Source of the DNA: Halomonas stenophila
Lineage (GTDB): Bacteria > Pseudomonadota > Gammaproteobacteria > Pseudomonadales > Halomonadaceae
DNA length: 64,000 nt
Assembly: GCF_014192275.1 (NCBI RefSeq)
Contig: NZ_JACHXR010000012.1
Span: forward strand, 53,041 to 117,040
Reading direction: 5' to 3'
The notes under the pieces: generated by a model
The model's input: only the letters and a program-made list of their open reading frames with translations
What the model was told of the DNA's origin: nothing
The model's database searches: none
Part shown: positions 52,001 through 61,302 of the stretch, piece after piece
Position numbering within the stretch: position 1 is the stretch's first letter
Layout: every line of letters starts with the position of its first letter
Program-made: the position numbers and the translations under genes

Positions 52001-52659
52001 TGGCCCCCCAGGCCTCCCGGGAGGTGGCGCTGGCCGACTTCGAGGCCTTCTTCGCCCCGGACGGCATCCTCGATACCTTCTACCAGCGCAACCTCAAGCC
52101 CTTCATCGAGGGCGCGCCTCAGGCCCTGCGCACCCGTGGAGGCGACGCGCTGCTGCGGCGTGGGGTGATGGAGGCCATGCAACGCGCCGAGCGCATCCGC
52201 GAGGCCTACTTGAACCGCGATGGCGTGCTCGACGTGGCCTTCAGCCTCGAGCCGCTGAGCCTGAGCGCCGACAAGCGGCGCGGGGTGATCAGCGTCGACG
52301 GCCAGCTGATCGACTATGCCCACGGCGTCAGCCGCCGGGTGCCGATGATCTGGCCCAACGGCCTGCGCGACAGCAACGAGAGCCGGATCACCCTGGTGCC
52401 GAGCGAGGTCAATCGCTCGCCGCGCAGCCTGCGCCGGGACGGCCCCTGGGCCTGGTTCCGCCTGCTCGACGAGGCCCAGCTGACCGGGGCGGGAGAGCGC
52501 GAGCTGGAGCTCCGCTTCCAGATCGACGGCGGCAGCATGCGCTACCGCCTCACCGCCGAGGGGCCGCGCAACCCCTTCACCCGGTCCCTGGTGGCGGGCT
52601 TCCGCCTGCCCACCGCCCTGTATGCCGAAGGAGAGCGTGACGATGCTGGCGACGCTTAA
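49006..52659 (+). CDS. tssM: T6SS inner membrane protein TssM (IcmF, VasK)
   Basis: TssM spans the inner membrane and periplasm and binds TssL and TssJ. The 1217-residue protein has two N-terminal helices (about 40-60 and 76-93) and a cytoplasmic GTPase-like domain with Walker A GVENAGKTSLIN near 155. A third helix lies near 480-500, followed by a large periplasmic part (about 510-1217) ending with the TssJ-binding beta domain. Length is normal for full TssM. The stop lies 17 bases inside the next gene. A ribosome site GGAGCAAGG precedes the ATG. Confidence 0.96.
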   Translation: MWRRVKAGLARWMPGMSRAESQLNQARGHANRARGLKRLGVWLWAALVVALLVAIWWLGPQWQAFGARPLGPWVNRLLASLALAGVVAVVWGIRLARRLRTLDEQRRHDEQRQLDPVLGQLERQEESLEATLEELTESLGGGANARYKLPWYLVMGVENAGKTSLINRSGQNFALTHVMKASGQGKRGRLGFDWWIGDKAVLIDPDGELLTQGALQGGEPAELESRLWNHFVDWLGRHRDRRPLDGVVLVLDLARLSDAQVAVRKAYASLLRARLRELMERHGSRLPVYVTFSKMDLLHGFDDFFRHHSRAARRAPLGFTFSPASLDKPGRWELEFAEAYDGMLERLNQSLPGLLAECRDREEREAVFRFVRQLAGLRDVLLGFLGEALSSDRFSTAALVRGAYFTSVYQQGVPEDPFVDAAARRYGMTDGVQPAHRAARSALYFTEELFERIIYPESGLAGDNARAARHRRRVRRVAGLACLFVGAAMVGGWYHFYQKNAQALVAVEDKAEAFLAVRPGQWHSDDPTGHGLLEPLDRLLDATLEFGDYRSRPWLLADMGLYQGHELGVEVDNAYLQLLERQFLPVLMIGIMDDMNRAPDGSNDKLALLRILRMMADASGRQPERVHAFMADRWQEAFPGQGDVQRRLLGHLDYSLAYTDLAGHAADGDLAAREAMAPLQGSIEAAQQELARQPMAERVYATLKAGSVRRSGARLDLRASVGPAFSLVFMARDDDPERVRIPGLLTRDGFEGYFLDRLEQATELALIDTWVLGQRDDVDFSAADRRRLQEALRERYASDYHVTWREALADIRLVPLPDIHQAVLVADGLLGASRPLDRLLGEVAEQTELYPELPEDDAAAQEALQRSPRYRLASEIARHFAPLHELTETRGDNPSNLDEIKAAVAELRDYLRRVDEAGDRGQSAFEVARDRLSLQGGDPIARLKRIAEDTPAPVGGMLESLADQSWQLLMASAVRHLERQWMDEVVAPFQQRLAGRYPLAPQASREVALADFEAFFAPDGILDTFYQRNLKPFIEGAPQALRTRGGDALLRRGVMEAMQRAERIREAYLNRDGVLDVAFSLEPLSLSADKRRGVISVDGQLIDYAHGVSRRVPMIWPNGLRDSNESRITLVPSEVNRSPRSLRRDGPWAWFRLLDEAQLTGAGERELELRFQIDGGSMRYRLTAEGPRNPFTRSLVAGFRLPTALYAEGERDDAGDA

Positions 52660-53257
52660 ACGCTGGATGGGCGCGGGCCAGACCGTGCCGAGCGCCGAGC
52701 CCGCCGTCGTCGCACCGCGGGAGGCCGCGGTGCCGGCGCTGGCCGCGGCCGGCGAGGCCGACATTCCCCTGCTGCTCGAGGCGGCCCGGCGCGCCGAGGC
52801 CGAGGGGCTCTCGCCCTGGGTGCTGCGCGACGAGGCCCGCCTGGAGACCCTGCGCCGCTCGCTGGAGTTCGTGGTCCACCGGGGCCTCTGGCTGCAGCGC
52901 GAGGCGGGCCAGGTCGCCCATTGGCAGGGCCGGCTGCTGGCGCTGCGCCATGGCGACGGGCCGGTGCTCGGCATGCTGCTGGTCTGCCGGCGCGACGACG
53001 AGGCCGCCTGGCAGCTGCGCTTCTTCTTCATCGCCCCGGAATGGCAGGGCCGCGGCCACGGCGCCCGCCTGCTGCTGGCTGCGCGCCGCGAGCTGCGGGG
53101 CACCCCGCTGCAGACCCGGCTGCCGCTGGCCGGGGCCGTCCCGGCCAGCCTCGAGGCGGCGGGCTTCCGGCGCATGCACGTGGACGCCGGCGGGGTGGCC
53201 AGCTTCGAGGCCCCGGCGCAGTGGAACGATCAACGCGAACGCATGCGCGGCGCCTGA
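52643..53257 (+). CDS. GNAT-family N-acetyltransferase inside the T6SS operon
   Basis: The 204-residue protein has a GNAT fold: after a 35-residue leader, ADIPLLLEAARRAEAEG, then LGMLLVCRRDDEAAWQLRFFFI and the acetyl-CoA loop PEWQGRGHGARLLLA (Gln135 to Ala141 cover the Q-x-x-G-x-G/A motif). It ends SLEAAGFRRMHV. AAGGAGAG stands 7 bases before the ATG at 52643. The gene overlaps tssM by 17 bases and PAAR follows by 31, so it is embedded in the secretion operon at the site of vasL in V. cholerae. Its substrate is unknown. It could modify a T6SS component or an effector. Confidence 0.85.
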   Translation: MLATLKRWMGAGQTVPSAEPAVVAPREAAVPALAAAGEADIPLLLEAARRAEAEGLSPWVLRDEARLETLRRSLEFVVHRGLWLQREAGQVAHWQGRLLALRHGDGPVLGMLLVCRRDDEAAWQLRFFFIAPEWQGRGHGARLLLAARRELRGTPLQTRLPLAGAVPASLEAAGFRRMHVDAGGVASFEAPAQWNDQRERMRGA

Positions 53258-53288
53258 GCGGCGACGCGCATCAGCAGGAGGACGACGC

Positions 53289-53576
53289 ATGGGACGCAAG
53301 TTCGTATTGCTGGGGGATCTCGGCACCGACCACGAGGGCTTTCCCCCCACGCCGGTGACCGCCGGCAGCCCCACGGTGATGATCGACGGCAAGCCCGTGG
53401 CCCGCCAGGGCGACCCCCTGGCGCCCCACGACAAGCCGGACCACGGCACCCACCCGCGCGCCATCGCCGGCGGCTCGGGCAGCATCCTGGTCGACGGCAA
53501 GCCGGTGGCGCTCACCGGCCATGCCGTGGACTGCGGCGGCGTGGTGATCGGCAGTGCCAGCGGGGAGGGCAGCTGA
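53289..53576 (+). CDS. PAAR-domain spike tip protein, copy 1
   Basis: PAAR proteins cap the VgrG spike and sharpen it. The 95-residue protein has the PAAR repeats [22 protein letters not shown] and [22 protein letters not shown], with His and Cys ligands for the tip metal. AGGAGG precedes the ATG. From 53316 it is almost identical to the copy at 61324-61584. It is followed by vgrG after one base. Confidence 0.93.
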   Translation: MGRKFVLLGDLGTDHEGFPPTPVTAGSPTVMIDGKPVARQGDPLAPHDKPDHGTHPRAIAGGSGSILVDGKPVALTGHAVDCGGVVIGSASGEGS

Positions 53577-53577
53577 C

Positions 53578-55626
53578 ATGGCCGACCGCAGCGGACTGCA
53601 GTTCACCCTGAGCCTGGCGGGCGTTTCCCAGGCACCGGGCGAGACCGAGCTGGCGGTGATCGACTTCACCCAGGAGGAGGCGCTCTCTTCGCCCTTCCAC
53701 CTGCGGGTGCGCTTCGCCAGCCGCTCGCCGGATCTCTCGCCGGAGGCGCTGCTCGACCGCCCGGCGAGCCTCACCGTGTGGCAGGACGGCGTGGCCCAGC
53801 GCCGGGTCCACGGCATCGTCGCCGAGTTCGGCCGCGGCGACCGCGGCCATCGCCGCAGCCACTACGAGGCGGTCATCCGCCCCTCGCTGTGGCGCCTCTC
53901 GCTGCGCCAGAACTCGCGGATCTTCCAGCGCGTCTCGCCGCTGACGATCCTCAACACCCTGTGCGAGGAGCGCGGCCTGCGTGATGTGGCCTTCGCGGTG
54001 ACCCGCGAGCCTGAGGAACGCGAGTACTGCGTGCAGTACCGCGAGACCGACCTGGCATTCATCGAGCGGCTGGCCGCCGAAGAGGGGCTCTTCTACTTCC
54101 ATGAATTCGAGGATGCCGATCTCGGCGCCCACCGGCTGGTGTTCGCCGACGACCCCCAGGTGCTCACCGGGCTCGGCGAACGCACCTATCACCATCGCGC
54201 CGGCGGCAGCGCGCCCAAGCGCCACCTGCGCCGGCTGACCCAGACCGCCCGGGTGCGCCCGGCCCGCGCCCAGCTCAAGGACTACAGCTTCAAGCAGCCG
54301 GCCTATGGCCAGCTTCATGATCACCAGGGCCAGCGACTGGAGCAGCACAGCCAGCGCGAGGACTACGAGCACTACGACTACCCGGGTCGCTACAAGGCCG
54401 ACGCCTCGGGCCAGGCCTTCACCCGCCACCGCCTGGAGCACCTGCGCCACGACGCCCTGACCCTCGACGGCGAGAGCGACCTGCCCGAGCTGGCCCCGGG
54501 CACCCGCTTCAGCCTGGCCGATCATGATGTCGGCGATTTCAATCGCGGCTGGCAGGTCATCGGGGTGGTCCACGAGGGCGAGCAGCCCCAGGCCCTGGAA
54601 GAGGATGCCGTGCAGGCGGACGGCATGACGCGCTATCACAATCGGCTCTCGCTGACCCCGGACGACACCGCCTGGCGGCCCGCGCCCCGGCCCAAGCCGC
54701 GAGTCGACGGCCCCCAGGTGGCCTTCGTGGTCGGCCCCGAGGGCGAGGAGATCCACTGCGACGAGCACGGCCGGGTGCGCTGCCAGTTCCCCTGGGACCG
54801 CTACGCGGCGCCGGACGAGACGGCCAGCGCCTGGCTGCGCGTCAGCCAGGGCTGGGCCGGGGGCGGCTACGGCATGATGGCGATCCCGCGCATCGGCCAC
54901 GAGGTGATCGTCTCCTTCCTGGAGGGCGACCCGGACCAGCCGCTGATCACCGGGCGCACCTACCATGCCGTGAATACGCCGCCGTACTCGCTGCCGGAGC
55001 ACAAGACGCGTACCGTGATCCGCACCCAGACCCACCAGGGCGAGGGCTTCAACGAGTTGCGCTTCGAGGACCAGCACGACCAGGAACAGATCTGGCTGCA
55101 CGCCCAGAAGGACCTGGAACTGCTGACCGAGAACGACCGCACCGAGGAGATCCGCCGCGACAGCCACCTCAAGGTCAAGCGCGACCGCATCGGCGAGCTC
55201 GACCGCGACGGCCACCTCACCGTGCACGGCGAGCGGCGCACCCGGGTCGACGGCGACGACCACCTCAGCGTGGGCCAGACCCGCCACGAGAAGATCGGCC
55301 GCGCCCAGCTCGTCGAGGCCGGCAGCGAGGTGCACCACAAGGCCGGCATGAAGGTGGTGATCGAGGCCGGCGCCGAGATCACCCTCAAGGCCGGCGGCAG
55401 CTTCGTGAAGCTCGACCCCTCCGGGGTGACCATCGTCGGCCCGAGCGTGAAGATCAACTCCGGCGGCAGCCCCGGCTCGGGCACCGGGCAGAGCGCCCAG
55501 GCGCCGATATTGCCGGGGGAGGTCGAGCCCGCCCCGCAGTTCACGCCGATCAAGGCGCCGCAGCATGCTGCTCTGTTGCAGCAGCAGGCGCTGTGCCCAG
55601 TCTGCGAATCCGGCAGCAATGGATGA
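53578..55626 (+). CDS. vgrG: VgrG spike protein, copy 1
   Basis: VgrG trimers form the puncturing spike under PAAR. The 682-residue protein has the gp27-like part (1-380; [18 protein letters not shown] at the start, [20 protein letters not shown] motif, [12 protein letters not shown]) and the gp5 OB-fold with [20 protein letters not shown]. The beta-helix repeats ([30 protein letters not shown]) and a DUF2345-like needle follow. There is no enzymatic C-terminal extension. The tail ends in a distinct segment with PVCESGSNG that differs from copy 2 and probably selects the adaptor/effector encoded next. Confidence 0.96.
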   Translation: MADRSGLQFTLSLAGVSQAPGETELAVIDFTQEEALSSPFHLRVRFASRSPDLSPEALLDRPASLTVWQDGVAQRRVHGIVAEFGRGDRGHRRSHYEAVIRPSLWRLSLRQNSRIFQRVSPLTILNTLCEERGLRDVAFAVTREPEEREYCVQYRETDLAFIERLAAEEGLFYFHEFEDADLGAHRLVFADDPQVLTGLGERTYHHRAGGSAPKRHLRRLTQTARVRPARAQLKDYSFKQPAYGQLHDHQGQRLEQHSQREDYEHYDYPGRYKADASGQAFTRHRLEHLRHDALTLDGESDLPELAPGTRFSLADHDVGDFNRGWQVIGVVHEGEQPQALEEDAVQADGMTRYHNRLSLTPDDTAWRPAPRPKPRVDGPQVAFVVGPEGEEIHCDEHGRVRCQFPWDRYAAPDETASAWLRVSQGWAGGGYGMMAIPRIGHEVIVSFLEGDPDQPLITGRTYHAVNTPPYSLPEHKTRTVIRTQTHQGEGFNELRFEDQHDQEQIWLHAQKDLELLTENDRTEEIRRDSHLKVKRDRIGELDRDGHLTVHGERRTRVDGDDHLSVGQTRHEKIGRAQLVEAGSEVHHKAGMKVVIEAGAEITLKAGGSFVKLDPSGVTIVGPSVKINSGGSPGSGTGQSAQAPILPGEVEPAPQFTPIKAPQHAALLQQQALCPVCESGSNG

Positions 55627-55632
55627 TCGGCC

Positions 55633-56550
55633 ATGAGTAAGGGGTGGACTGCGGACGGATCTTCTTGGGGCCTTGATCTCGGTTGGCCTGAGGTCCGGAA
55701 CGTGTTCCTGCTGCTTGATGGTGTTCGCGTGAAAGATCTAGCCCGGCGCCTCTACGAGTGGTCAGAAGGCGATCTGGAGGCCGACTTGCTATACGCTGGC
55801 ACGCCTTGGTCCGATGTTGCTGAGGTGTCGCCATGGCTGGTGCAGCTCAAGGGGCCTGGCGATCCGATCTTCAAGCAGTTCATCAGCCAGGGGGCCGAGG
55901 AGGAGTGGGGGTTCCTGATCACCAGTTCGGCCGGACTCCTCGAGGTGGCGGACCATCTGCGCGAACTGATTCAGGTGCGGCATCCTGCGGGCCTTCCCAT
56001 GCTGCTGCGCCTAGCCGACCCGGCGGTCATATTGGCGCTACTCTCGGATGGCAGCTCGCCAGAGTGGGCGCCCTGGGGCCCCATCGAGCGGTTGATATTG
56101 CCGGATGCTCTGAAAGAAGCCTGGCTGGAAAGTACGCCAAAGGATAGCAGCGAGCATGTTCGAGCCGTCGATGCATTGGATTATCGGCTCTCGGAGTCGC
56201 AGTTGGCAGACCTGGAGGCATGTGACCGGCGACGAGACATCCGTCAACTGATGGCCTTCGTCGATCAGCACTACGACGGCTGGTTGACGGCAGCGCATCG
56301 TGCACAGCGCCACGCGCAGCTGGCCGGCATCGTGCAGGAGGCGCGAGAGCTGGGATTGACCGCCCCTCGGGAGTGGGCCCTGTTCTGTACTCTGATGCAG
56401 CGCCTCGGGATTACCTCCTGGCAGCAGGCTGAAAACAGGGATGCGTGGATGAACCTGTTGCAAGATCCGGGGCAGGGTAGCGCTATGGCACGCCTCGAAG
56501 CCGCCCTGGGGGCCGCTTCAGCATCATCACGGATTGACGTTACGACATAG
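55633..56550 (+). CDS. DUF4123 effector adaptor (Tap/VasW-like)
   Basis: DUF4123 proteins are chaperones that load a specific effector onto its cognate VgrG. The 305-residue protein has the N-terminal domain VRNVFLLLDGVRVKDLARRLYEW, LLYAGTPWSDVAEVSPWLVQL and WGFLITSSAGLLEVADHLREL, then LRLADPAVILALL. It starts 6 bases after vgrG and ends 12 before the effector gene. In V. cholerae the same position is taken by vasW between vgrG2 and vasX. GC drops visibly here relative to the core T6SS genes. Confidence 0.92.
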   Translation: MSKGWTADGSSWGLDLGWPEVRNVFLLLDGVRVKDLARRLYEWSEGDLEADLLYAGTPWSDVAEVSPWLVQLKGPGDPIFKQFISQGAEEEWGFLITSSAGLLEVADHLRELIQVRHPAGLPMLLRLADPAVILALLSDGSSPEWAPWGPIERLILPDALKEAWLESTPKDSSEHVRAVDALDYRLSESQLADLEACDRRRDIRQLMAFVDQHYDGWLTAAHRAQRHAQLAGIVQEARELGLTAPREWALFCTLMQRLGITSWQQAENRDAWMNLLQDPGQGSAMARLEAALGAASASSRIDVTT

Positions 56551-56562
56551 GGAGAATGTCAC

Positions 56563-59500
56563 ATGGCTGCGTTCGAGCGACCCGCCGATGATCGCAATGA
56601 CGCTGCACTGGCGGCGTATGAAATGTCGAGCCGTGGCAGCGAAGAAGGGGCTACCTGTCCGCTGCTGACGGGTGAGGTGCAGTTGCTGCCCTTGCGCTAC
56701 GGCCTGGTCGAGGAACTCGAGCCCGGAGTGGCGACCCCTTATACGCTGACGGCGCGGCCACTGGGCATTCGTCTGCTGCGTAACGGCTATCTCTATGTCC
56801 TCGATGGTGAGAGCCTCCAGCTCGACGAGTACGAGTTTCGCGATTTCGGCAACACCATTACTGGCGGTAAGCTCGAGTACGAGACCGACCGCACACTTTA
56901 CGTCTGTTTCTCCGAGGTGCAGTGGACCGCCACAAAGCGTTCTCAGGTGACGGAGAGCGAAGAAGATCGGGATGCCTTTATGCAGGCAGTCGACCTCGCA
57001 GGCGCTGACCCTGTCAGCGGTGGCGGCCAGCATCTGATCACCACGGCCCAGGCCGAAGAGTGGGTGGCCGAGTTCGCTGAGGATGCCCAGCTCGAGGTTC
57101 CCGAAGAAGGCTACGAGCAAGAAGCAGAGCCTTACCTGTGGGAAAACGAGCCTTACTATCACAAGTCGCGGCTCGGCAAGCTGCTCAAGCAGCATGGCGT
57201 CGAGGATCGTTGCGAAGCCCTGTGCCTGATCGTGCGCGACGATATCGGCGTGATGCGTGATCTCGCACAGTTCCAGGATGAAGTCGTGGGCTGGGTGGAG
57301 GACTGGGCCACGGGAGGTGAGGGTAACACCGAGCGGGATTACCTGCTGGCCTGCTACATCGAATCGCTGTCCCAGCTCAAGGACAACTCGCTGGACGACC
57401 TGCGCCAGGTCTCGGAGGATCCAGACGTTCAGGCCATGTGGGATGACGTCGCCGCGATGGAGGAACCCCGCCAGGGCGAGGTGCGACAGAGCCTGCTCGA
57501 TTTCCTTAATCGGGATAGCAACACGGGTGAGTTACCCCATTCCTATGACCCAGACTTGCCCGAGGATCTTAAGGGGCGCCTGCAGGAGATGCGAAGCGAG
57601 GCGGACCGCGCCAATGCCCGCGACATTGCCTATCGCCTGCAGGAAGAGGTGCGCCGTTATTATGTCGAGGATAGCCTCAGCGACAGCCTGGGGCGTGACT
57701 TCGTGGATCAGCATAGCGATGCTCTGCTTTCCATGAAACGACAGCATAACGAGCGGCTCAAGGCGCTGCTGGAAGGCAGCCAGATTGGAGAGCGGGGCAT
57801 CAATGAGCTGATCGATCGCGAACGCATGGATGCATTTCTCGCCGAGCAGCGTCCGCGGCTGCAGCGCTGGAATACTACCCTCGACGCCCTGTCCGACGAT
57901 CGCGCCGACATGCTGTGTAGCAATCGCTTTCACACCGCCGCCTGGTACTTCGATGCGCAGGATGAGCAGCAGGTCAAGGAAGGTTTCTCGGCTCAGTATG
58001 GATGCTTGAAGGATATCTGCCGCAGCGACGAGGCGACCGAACGTGTCGCCAACTGGCTGGAAGAGGCCCCGTACTACGATCGGCCGCTGTTTCATACCCT
58101 GTCGCTCGCCGACCAGAGTGACTTCATTGGCCAGTATTCGACGATCACCAATGCCGGTTACGGGACCGTGCTCAAGGCCAAGGACCTGTGGGATAAGCTC
58201 AACTCGGTCGAGTCAGGACGACTGCCGGCGGTGGATCAGCTATCCGAGGAAACCCAAGTCATCGCCGAAGGGGCTCATCAGCCTTTCGCGCCGGCGATCT
58301 CGCGGGGCATTGCCCAGGTCATGGACGAGTTCTACCAGAGCATCGACCGTGACACGGTGCCCGACTTGGATGAGCTGTTCCGGCGCCTGCCCAAGGCGCT
58401 GCCCGCGCGGATTCTAGATTCCGCAAATAGGACGGGGGCCACATTCATCGTGGCCTCGCGCGAGGAGCTGGATAACTTCCGGCGCACCATGCAGCGCGTC
58501 CTGGCGCTGCGGGAAGAGCTCGACGAGATTCGCAAGCGTCGCAATATCGTCAAGGCGAACGCTGGGCATTCTTCCCCTGAAGCGAAGGCTCTACTCGAGA
58601 AGTTCAAGCGCATACGCCAGGAGCTGCAGACGGTACACGAACCGAAACTCGCACAAGCGTTAAGCCCAATTGAGGAGCTTCCCGAGGATAGCGTCCGTGT
58701 CGCCGGTGCCGCCCCGGGGCGCGCCGGCCTGACGCTGGTGTTGCCGGCGGCGCAGCAGGCCGAAGTGGGTGGCTTGATCCGTAACATTCGACAAGGGGTT
58801 GCGGCGGCACCCAAGGCAAGCTTGGTCGGGGATGGGGTGGGGCTGTTGGTGTTTGCTGCTCAGCTATCCACATTAGTTGAAACGTTTAGTCAGTACCGAG
58901 CACGTCGAGGTACTGATCAAGCTCTGACACTTCTTGATTTGGGTAAGGTTATTGCGGCAACAAGCTCTGCAGGACTTCTTGCAGCTCAGGGAATCATGGA
59001 TACCGCTCTTGTCGCCAGGTCGAAAGCTCTTGTAAATGCCTTGGATGCTTCAGGCGCCCAAAGCGTGGCTAGCTCTTTGGGTAAACTCCACGCTTTCCTC
59101 GGTTTCTGGACATACGTTTTTGGTTCCGTTGCTTCCTACTCGAGTTTTCAAAATCGTCGGAGTGATTGGCAGGAAGCAATACGCAACGGCAATCCGCAAG
59201 CCCAGAGTGCTGCCATGGCCAGTGTGGTAGGTGCCGGAGGCATGCTGGGGGCCAATGCCTATGGGCTGGCAAACACTCTACGTGCTGGGGCTTCAGTGGC
59301 CTTCCGAGGCGTTGAATGGGCCGCCGCTGGTGCCCGCCTGGGAAGCGTGTTCTGGCGCTTCAACCTCGCCGGAGCTTTGTTTACTGCGCTCGAATTGGGA
59401 GGAAGCTGGCTCTATAACCGTTACAGCACCAGCCGCCATGATGATTGGCTGCTCTCTACTCCTTGGACTCAAGATGCTGAACAAGCCCGTGATGACTCGC

Positions 59501-60036
59501 TTGAGACGTATCAGTCACGGCTACAGGAAATCTCTCAAGCACCCAAGCTTAACGTCAGCATCGAAGAATACGATAGTTGGTGGAAGAATCGTTTGGAAGG
59601 CCCAAAGTCAGTGGACTTTGACCTTAGCTTCTCTTCCATTGGATTGAAGGATATGACCGCGCCCTTTGGGGGTACACCGCCATGCATTCTGTCTCTGGCT
59701 TGCTATCAGGTGCGCTCGAATACTGGGCCCGGGCCTCGGGAATTCTGGTCTCCGGTAAATGATCGAGTCGATGGTAAGCTTCAGCAAGAGGATGGTCAGC
59801 CGTTAACGTTCGCCTTTTCCAGGCCAGAGCCGGAAGGCTCATTAGACTGGCGCTCTTACGATATCGTCGTGGCGATTCGGCTTGAGAGCCTGAGTAACGA
59901 CGGCCAATACCGACCCACTGACTACCATATCCGGGTCTCCCTGGCCGGCGGCGAGGGCGTCTATACGCCATCGGAAGTGACCATTCGTGGTGAACCGACC
60001 ACTTGGCAGCGTATTGATCCCCTTCTTTTTACTTGA
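56563..60036 (+). CDS. T6SS effector with VasX-type N-terminus and membrane-inserting C-terminal half
   Basis: The 1157-residue protein starts with a VasX-like N-terminal domain: CPLLTGEVQLLPLRYGLVEE near 32-51, RPLGIRLLRNGYLYVLDGE, and a helical middle with coiled-coil stretches (about 630-700). From about 735 it becomes Ala/Gly-rich with four or five hydrophobic segments (near 755-775, 793-815, 845-860, 882-905, 930-952). A soluble beta-rich tail (about 985-1157) follows. This layout matches the BTH_I2691/VasX class of pore-forming effectors. GC falls sharply from about position 58840 on, so the toxin half seems newly acquired relative to the N-terminal export domain. No catalytic motif was found. 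Confidence 0.85.
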   Translation: MAAFERPADDRNDAALAAYEMSSRGSEEGATCPLLTGEVQLLPLRYGLVEELEPGVATPYTLTARPLGIRLLRNGYLYVLDGESLQLDEYEFRDFGNTITGGKLEYETDRTLYVCFSEVQWTATKRSQVTESEEDRDAFMQAVDLAGADPVSGGGQHLITTAQAEEWVAEFAEDAQLEVPEEGYEQEAEPYLWENEPYYHKSRLGKLLKQHGVEDRCEALCLIVRDDIGVMRDLAQFQDEVVGWVEDWATGGEGNTERDYLLACYIESLSQLKDNSLDDLRQVSEDPDVQAMWDDVAAMEEPRQGEVRQSLLDFLNRDSNTGELPHSYDPDLPEDLKGRLQEMRSEADRANARDIAYRLQEEVRRYYVEDSLSDSLGRDFVDQHSDALLSMKRQHNERLKALLEGSQIGERGINELIDRERMDAFLAEQRPRLQRWNTTLDALSDDRADMLCSNRFHTAAWYFDAQDEQQVKEGFSAQYGCLKDICRSDEATERVANWLEEAPYYDRPLFHTLSLADQSDFIGQYSTITNAGYGTVLKAKDLWDKLNSVESGRLPAVDQLSEETQVIAEGAHQPFAPAISRGIAQVMDEFYQSIDRDTVPDLDELFRRLPKALPARILDSANRTGATFIVASREELDNFRRTMQRVLALREELDEIRKRRNIVKANAGHSSPEAKALLEKFKRIRQELQTVHEPKLAQALSPIEELPEDSVRVAGAAPGRAGLTLVLPAAQQAEVGGLIRNIRQGVAAAPKASLVGDGVGLLVFAAQLSTLVETFSQYRARRGTDQALTLLDLGKVIAATSSAGLLAAQGIMDTALVARSKALVNALDASGAQSVASSLGKLHAFLGFWTYVFGSVASYSSFQNRRSDWQEAIRNGNPQAQSAAMASVVGAGGMLGANAYGLANTLRAGASVAFRGVEWAAAGARLGSVFWRFNLAGALFTALELGGSWLYNRYSTSRHDDWLLSTPWTQDAEQARDDSLETYQSRLQEISQAPKLNVSIEEYDSWWKNRLEGPKSVDFDLSFSSIGLKDMTAPFGGTPPCILSLACYQVRSNTGPGPREFWSPVNDRVDGKLQQEDGQPLTFAFSRPEPEGSLDWRSYDIVVAIRLESLSNDGQYRPTDYHIRVSLAGGEGVYTPSEVTIRGEPTTWQRIDPLLFT

Positions 60037-60050
60037 TTCAAGGTATTATC

Positions 60051-61175
60051 ATGGCAGCCAACAAGCCCCAGACGCCACGTCCAGATATGACTCAGCCCCA
60101 GCGGGCCGGAGATATCGAGTCATTTCCAGGTGGCAAAGTCAGCTACCTTTCACCGGCTCCACTACCCACGGGATCGGCACCCGTGGACTTTAATCAGGCC
60201 ATCGGTGAAGTCAACGATGCCTATCTGGACTTCGGGGGCAGCCTGCCTACACCTTTTACTTGGCAGTTTACCTTGGGAGGGCCTTTTACTAGTTTCTTAA
60301 TCATGTCGGTCATATTCCCGTTGTTTTCTGCGTCAATGACTTCGACTCCAGCGTACCCTTTTTTAAGTGAGCTTAAGGTCTTCTTTCCTTTTTTTTTCGA
60401 GATGGGGGCTTGGGCGGGGGGGCTTAGCCTAGCCTTAGCCTTATTTATTAAGGCCCAATACCACTTCAAGTTCCGCAATGATGTTCCCACCCGTTTTCAT
60501 CGTCAGCGCCGCGAGGTTGCGTTTGCGCCGGGCGGCGGTAAACCGCCGATCATCGTGCCCTGGGAAAACGTAGCGGCCTGGGTGACCCAGGCTCAGGGCG
60601 CCACTCAGTACGGCGTGCAGCGCCAGTATGGCCTGGGGCTTGGCTTCATCGATCCCGAAACAGGACAGCAGCACTTCCTTGAGCTGCCCCAGCCTGGCCT
60701 GCCGCTGGCGATGGGGCTGTGGGAGTCGGTGCGCGCCTACATGGAATACGAGGTACATACCCGCGAGGAGATTCAGGACCCCAACGGCCTAAATCGCCCC
60801 GGCGACCCGCCCTACGAGGGCGTACATACCTTCCATAACGCCCGCCGCCGTCTGCATCGGCGCCATCGCGACGGCGAGATAGGCCTGTTCAAGGTTTCCA
60901 TGTGGTACCTGTGGCACATTCTCGTCCTGTGGACGATTCCCTACCATCTCGCCGAATGGGAGATCAGCGCCATCCAGAAGGCTGGGCGCAAGACTCTGCC
61001 GGCGAGCCTCGATGAATGGTCGCAACCGATTCCCAGGGAGCAGTGGGCCAAGCCCAGCGAGGAGCTCGTGCGCCTCTCGGCGGAGGTTCGCCGGCGTCAG
61101 GCCCAGCAGCCCAACCGGCCCATTACCGCCATCTTCGCCGAGGTCTATGCCGAGGAAACGACGCTCTCGGCTTGA
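60051..61175 (+). CDS. Membrane protein, probable immunity partner of the VasX-like effector
   Basis: The 374-residue protein has hydrophobic helices near 64-92 and 103-133 and another near 282-303, with a soluble region between (RFHRQRREVAFAPGGGKPPI, VPWENVAAWVTQAQGATQYG). It resembles the DUF6708-type membrane proteins found next to this effector class; that match is from memory of the pattern and not tested. A T-rich, low-GC patch (about 60270-60480) covers the helices. It starts 14 bases after the effector stop, the normal effector-immunity arrangement, as tsiV2 follows vasX. The ATG at 60051 has AAGG at 8 bases. Confidence 0.72.
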   Translation: MAANKPQTPRPDMTQPQRAGDIESFPGGKVSYLSPAPLPTGSAPVDFNQAIGEVNDAYLDFGGSLPTPFTWQFTLGGPFTSFLIMSVIFPLFSASMTSTPAYPFLSELKVFFPFFFEMGAWAGGLSLALALFIKAQYHFKFRNDVPTRFHRQRREVAFAPGGGKPPIIVPWENVAAWVTQAQGATQYGVQRQYGLGLGFIDPETGQQHFLELPQPGLPLAMGLWESVRAYMEYEVHTREEIQDPNGLNRPGDPPYEGVHTFHNARRRLHRRHRDGEIGLFKVSMWYLWHILVLWTIPYHLAEWEISAIQKAGRKTLPASLDEWSQPIPREQWAKPSEELVRLSAEVRRRQAQQPNRPITAIFAEVYAEETTLSA

Positions 61176-61302
61176 TGGGGCAGGCGTGGTCCTAGCCTCA
61201 ACCGAGGCACTGATTTCACTAAAAGATACATCGCACGGCAAGGACGCAGTGCCCATCGATTCTCGCCAGGGAAGGTGCGCTGCCGTCTGCCCCGGCGGTA
61301 GC
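61176..61302. other. Short junction between the immunity gene and the duplicated PAAR
   Basis: No gene is apparent. The sequence up to 61323 shows no similarity to the bases upstream of PAAR copy 1, and similarity starts abruptly at 61324. It therefore contains the left border of the duplicated PAAR-vgrG unit. Confidence 0.6.
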
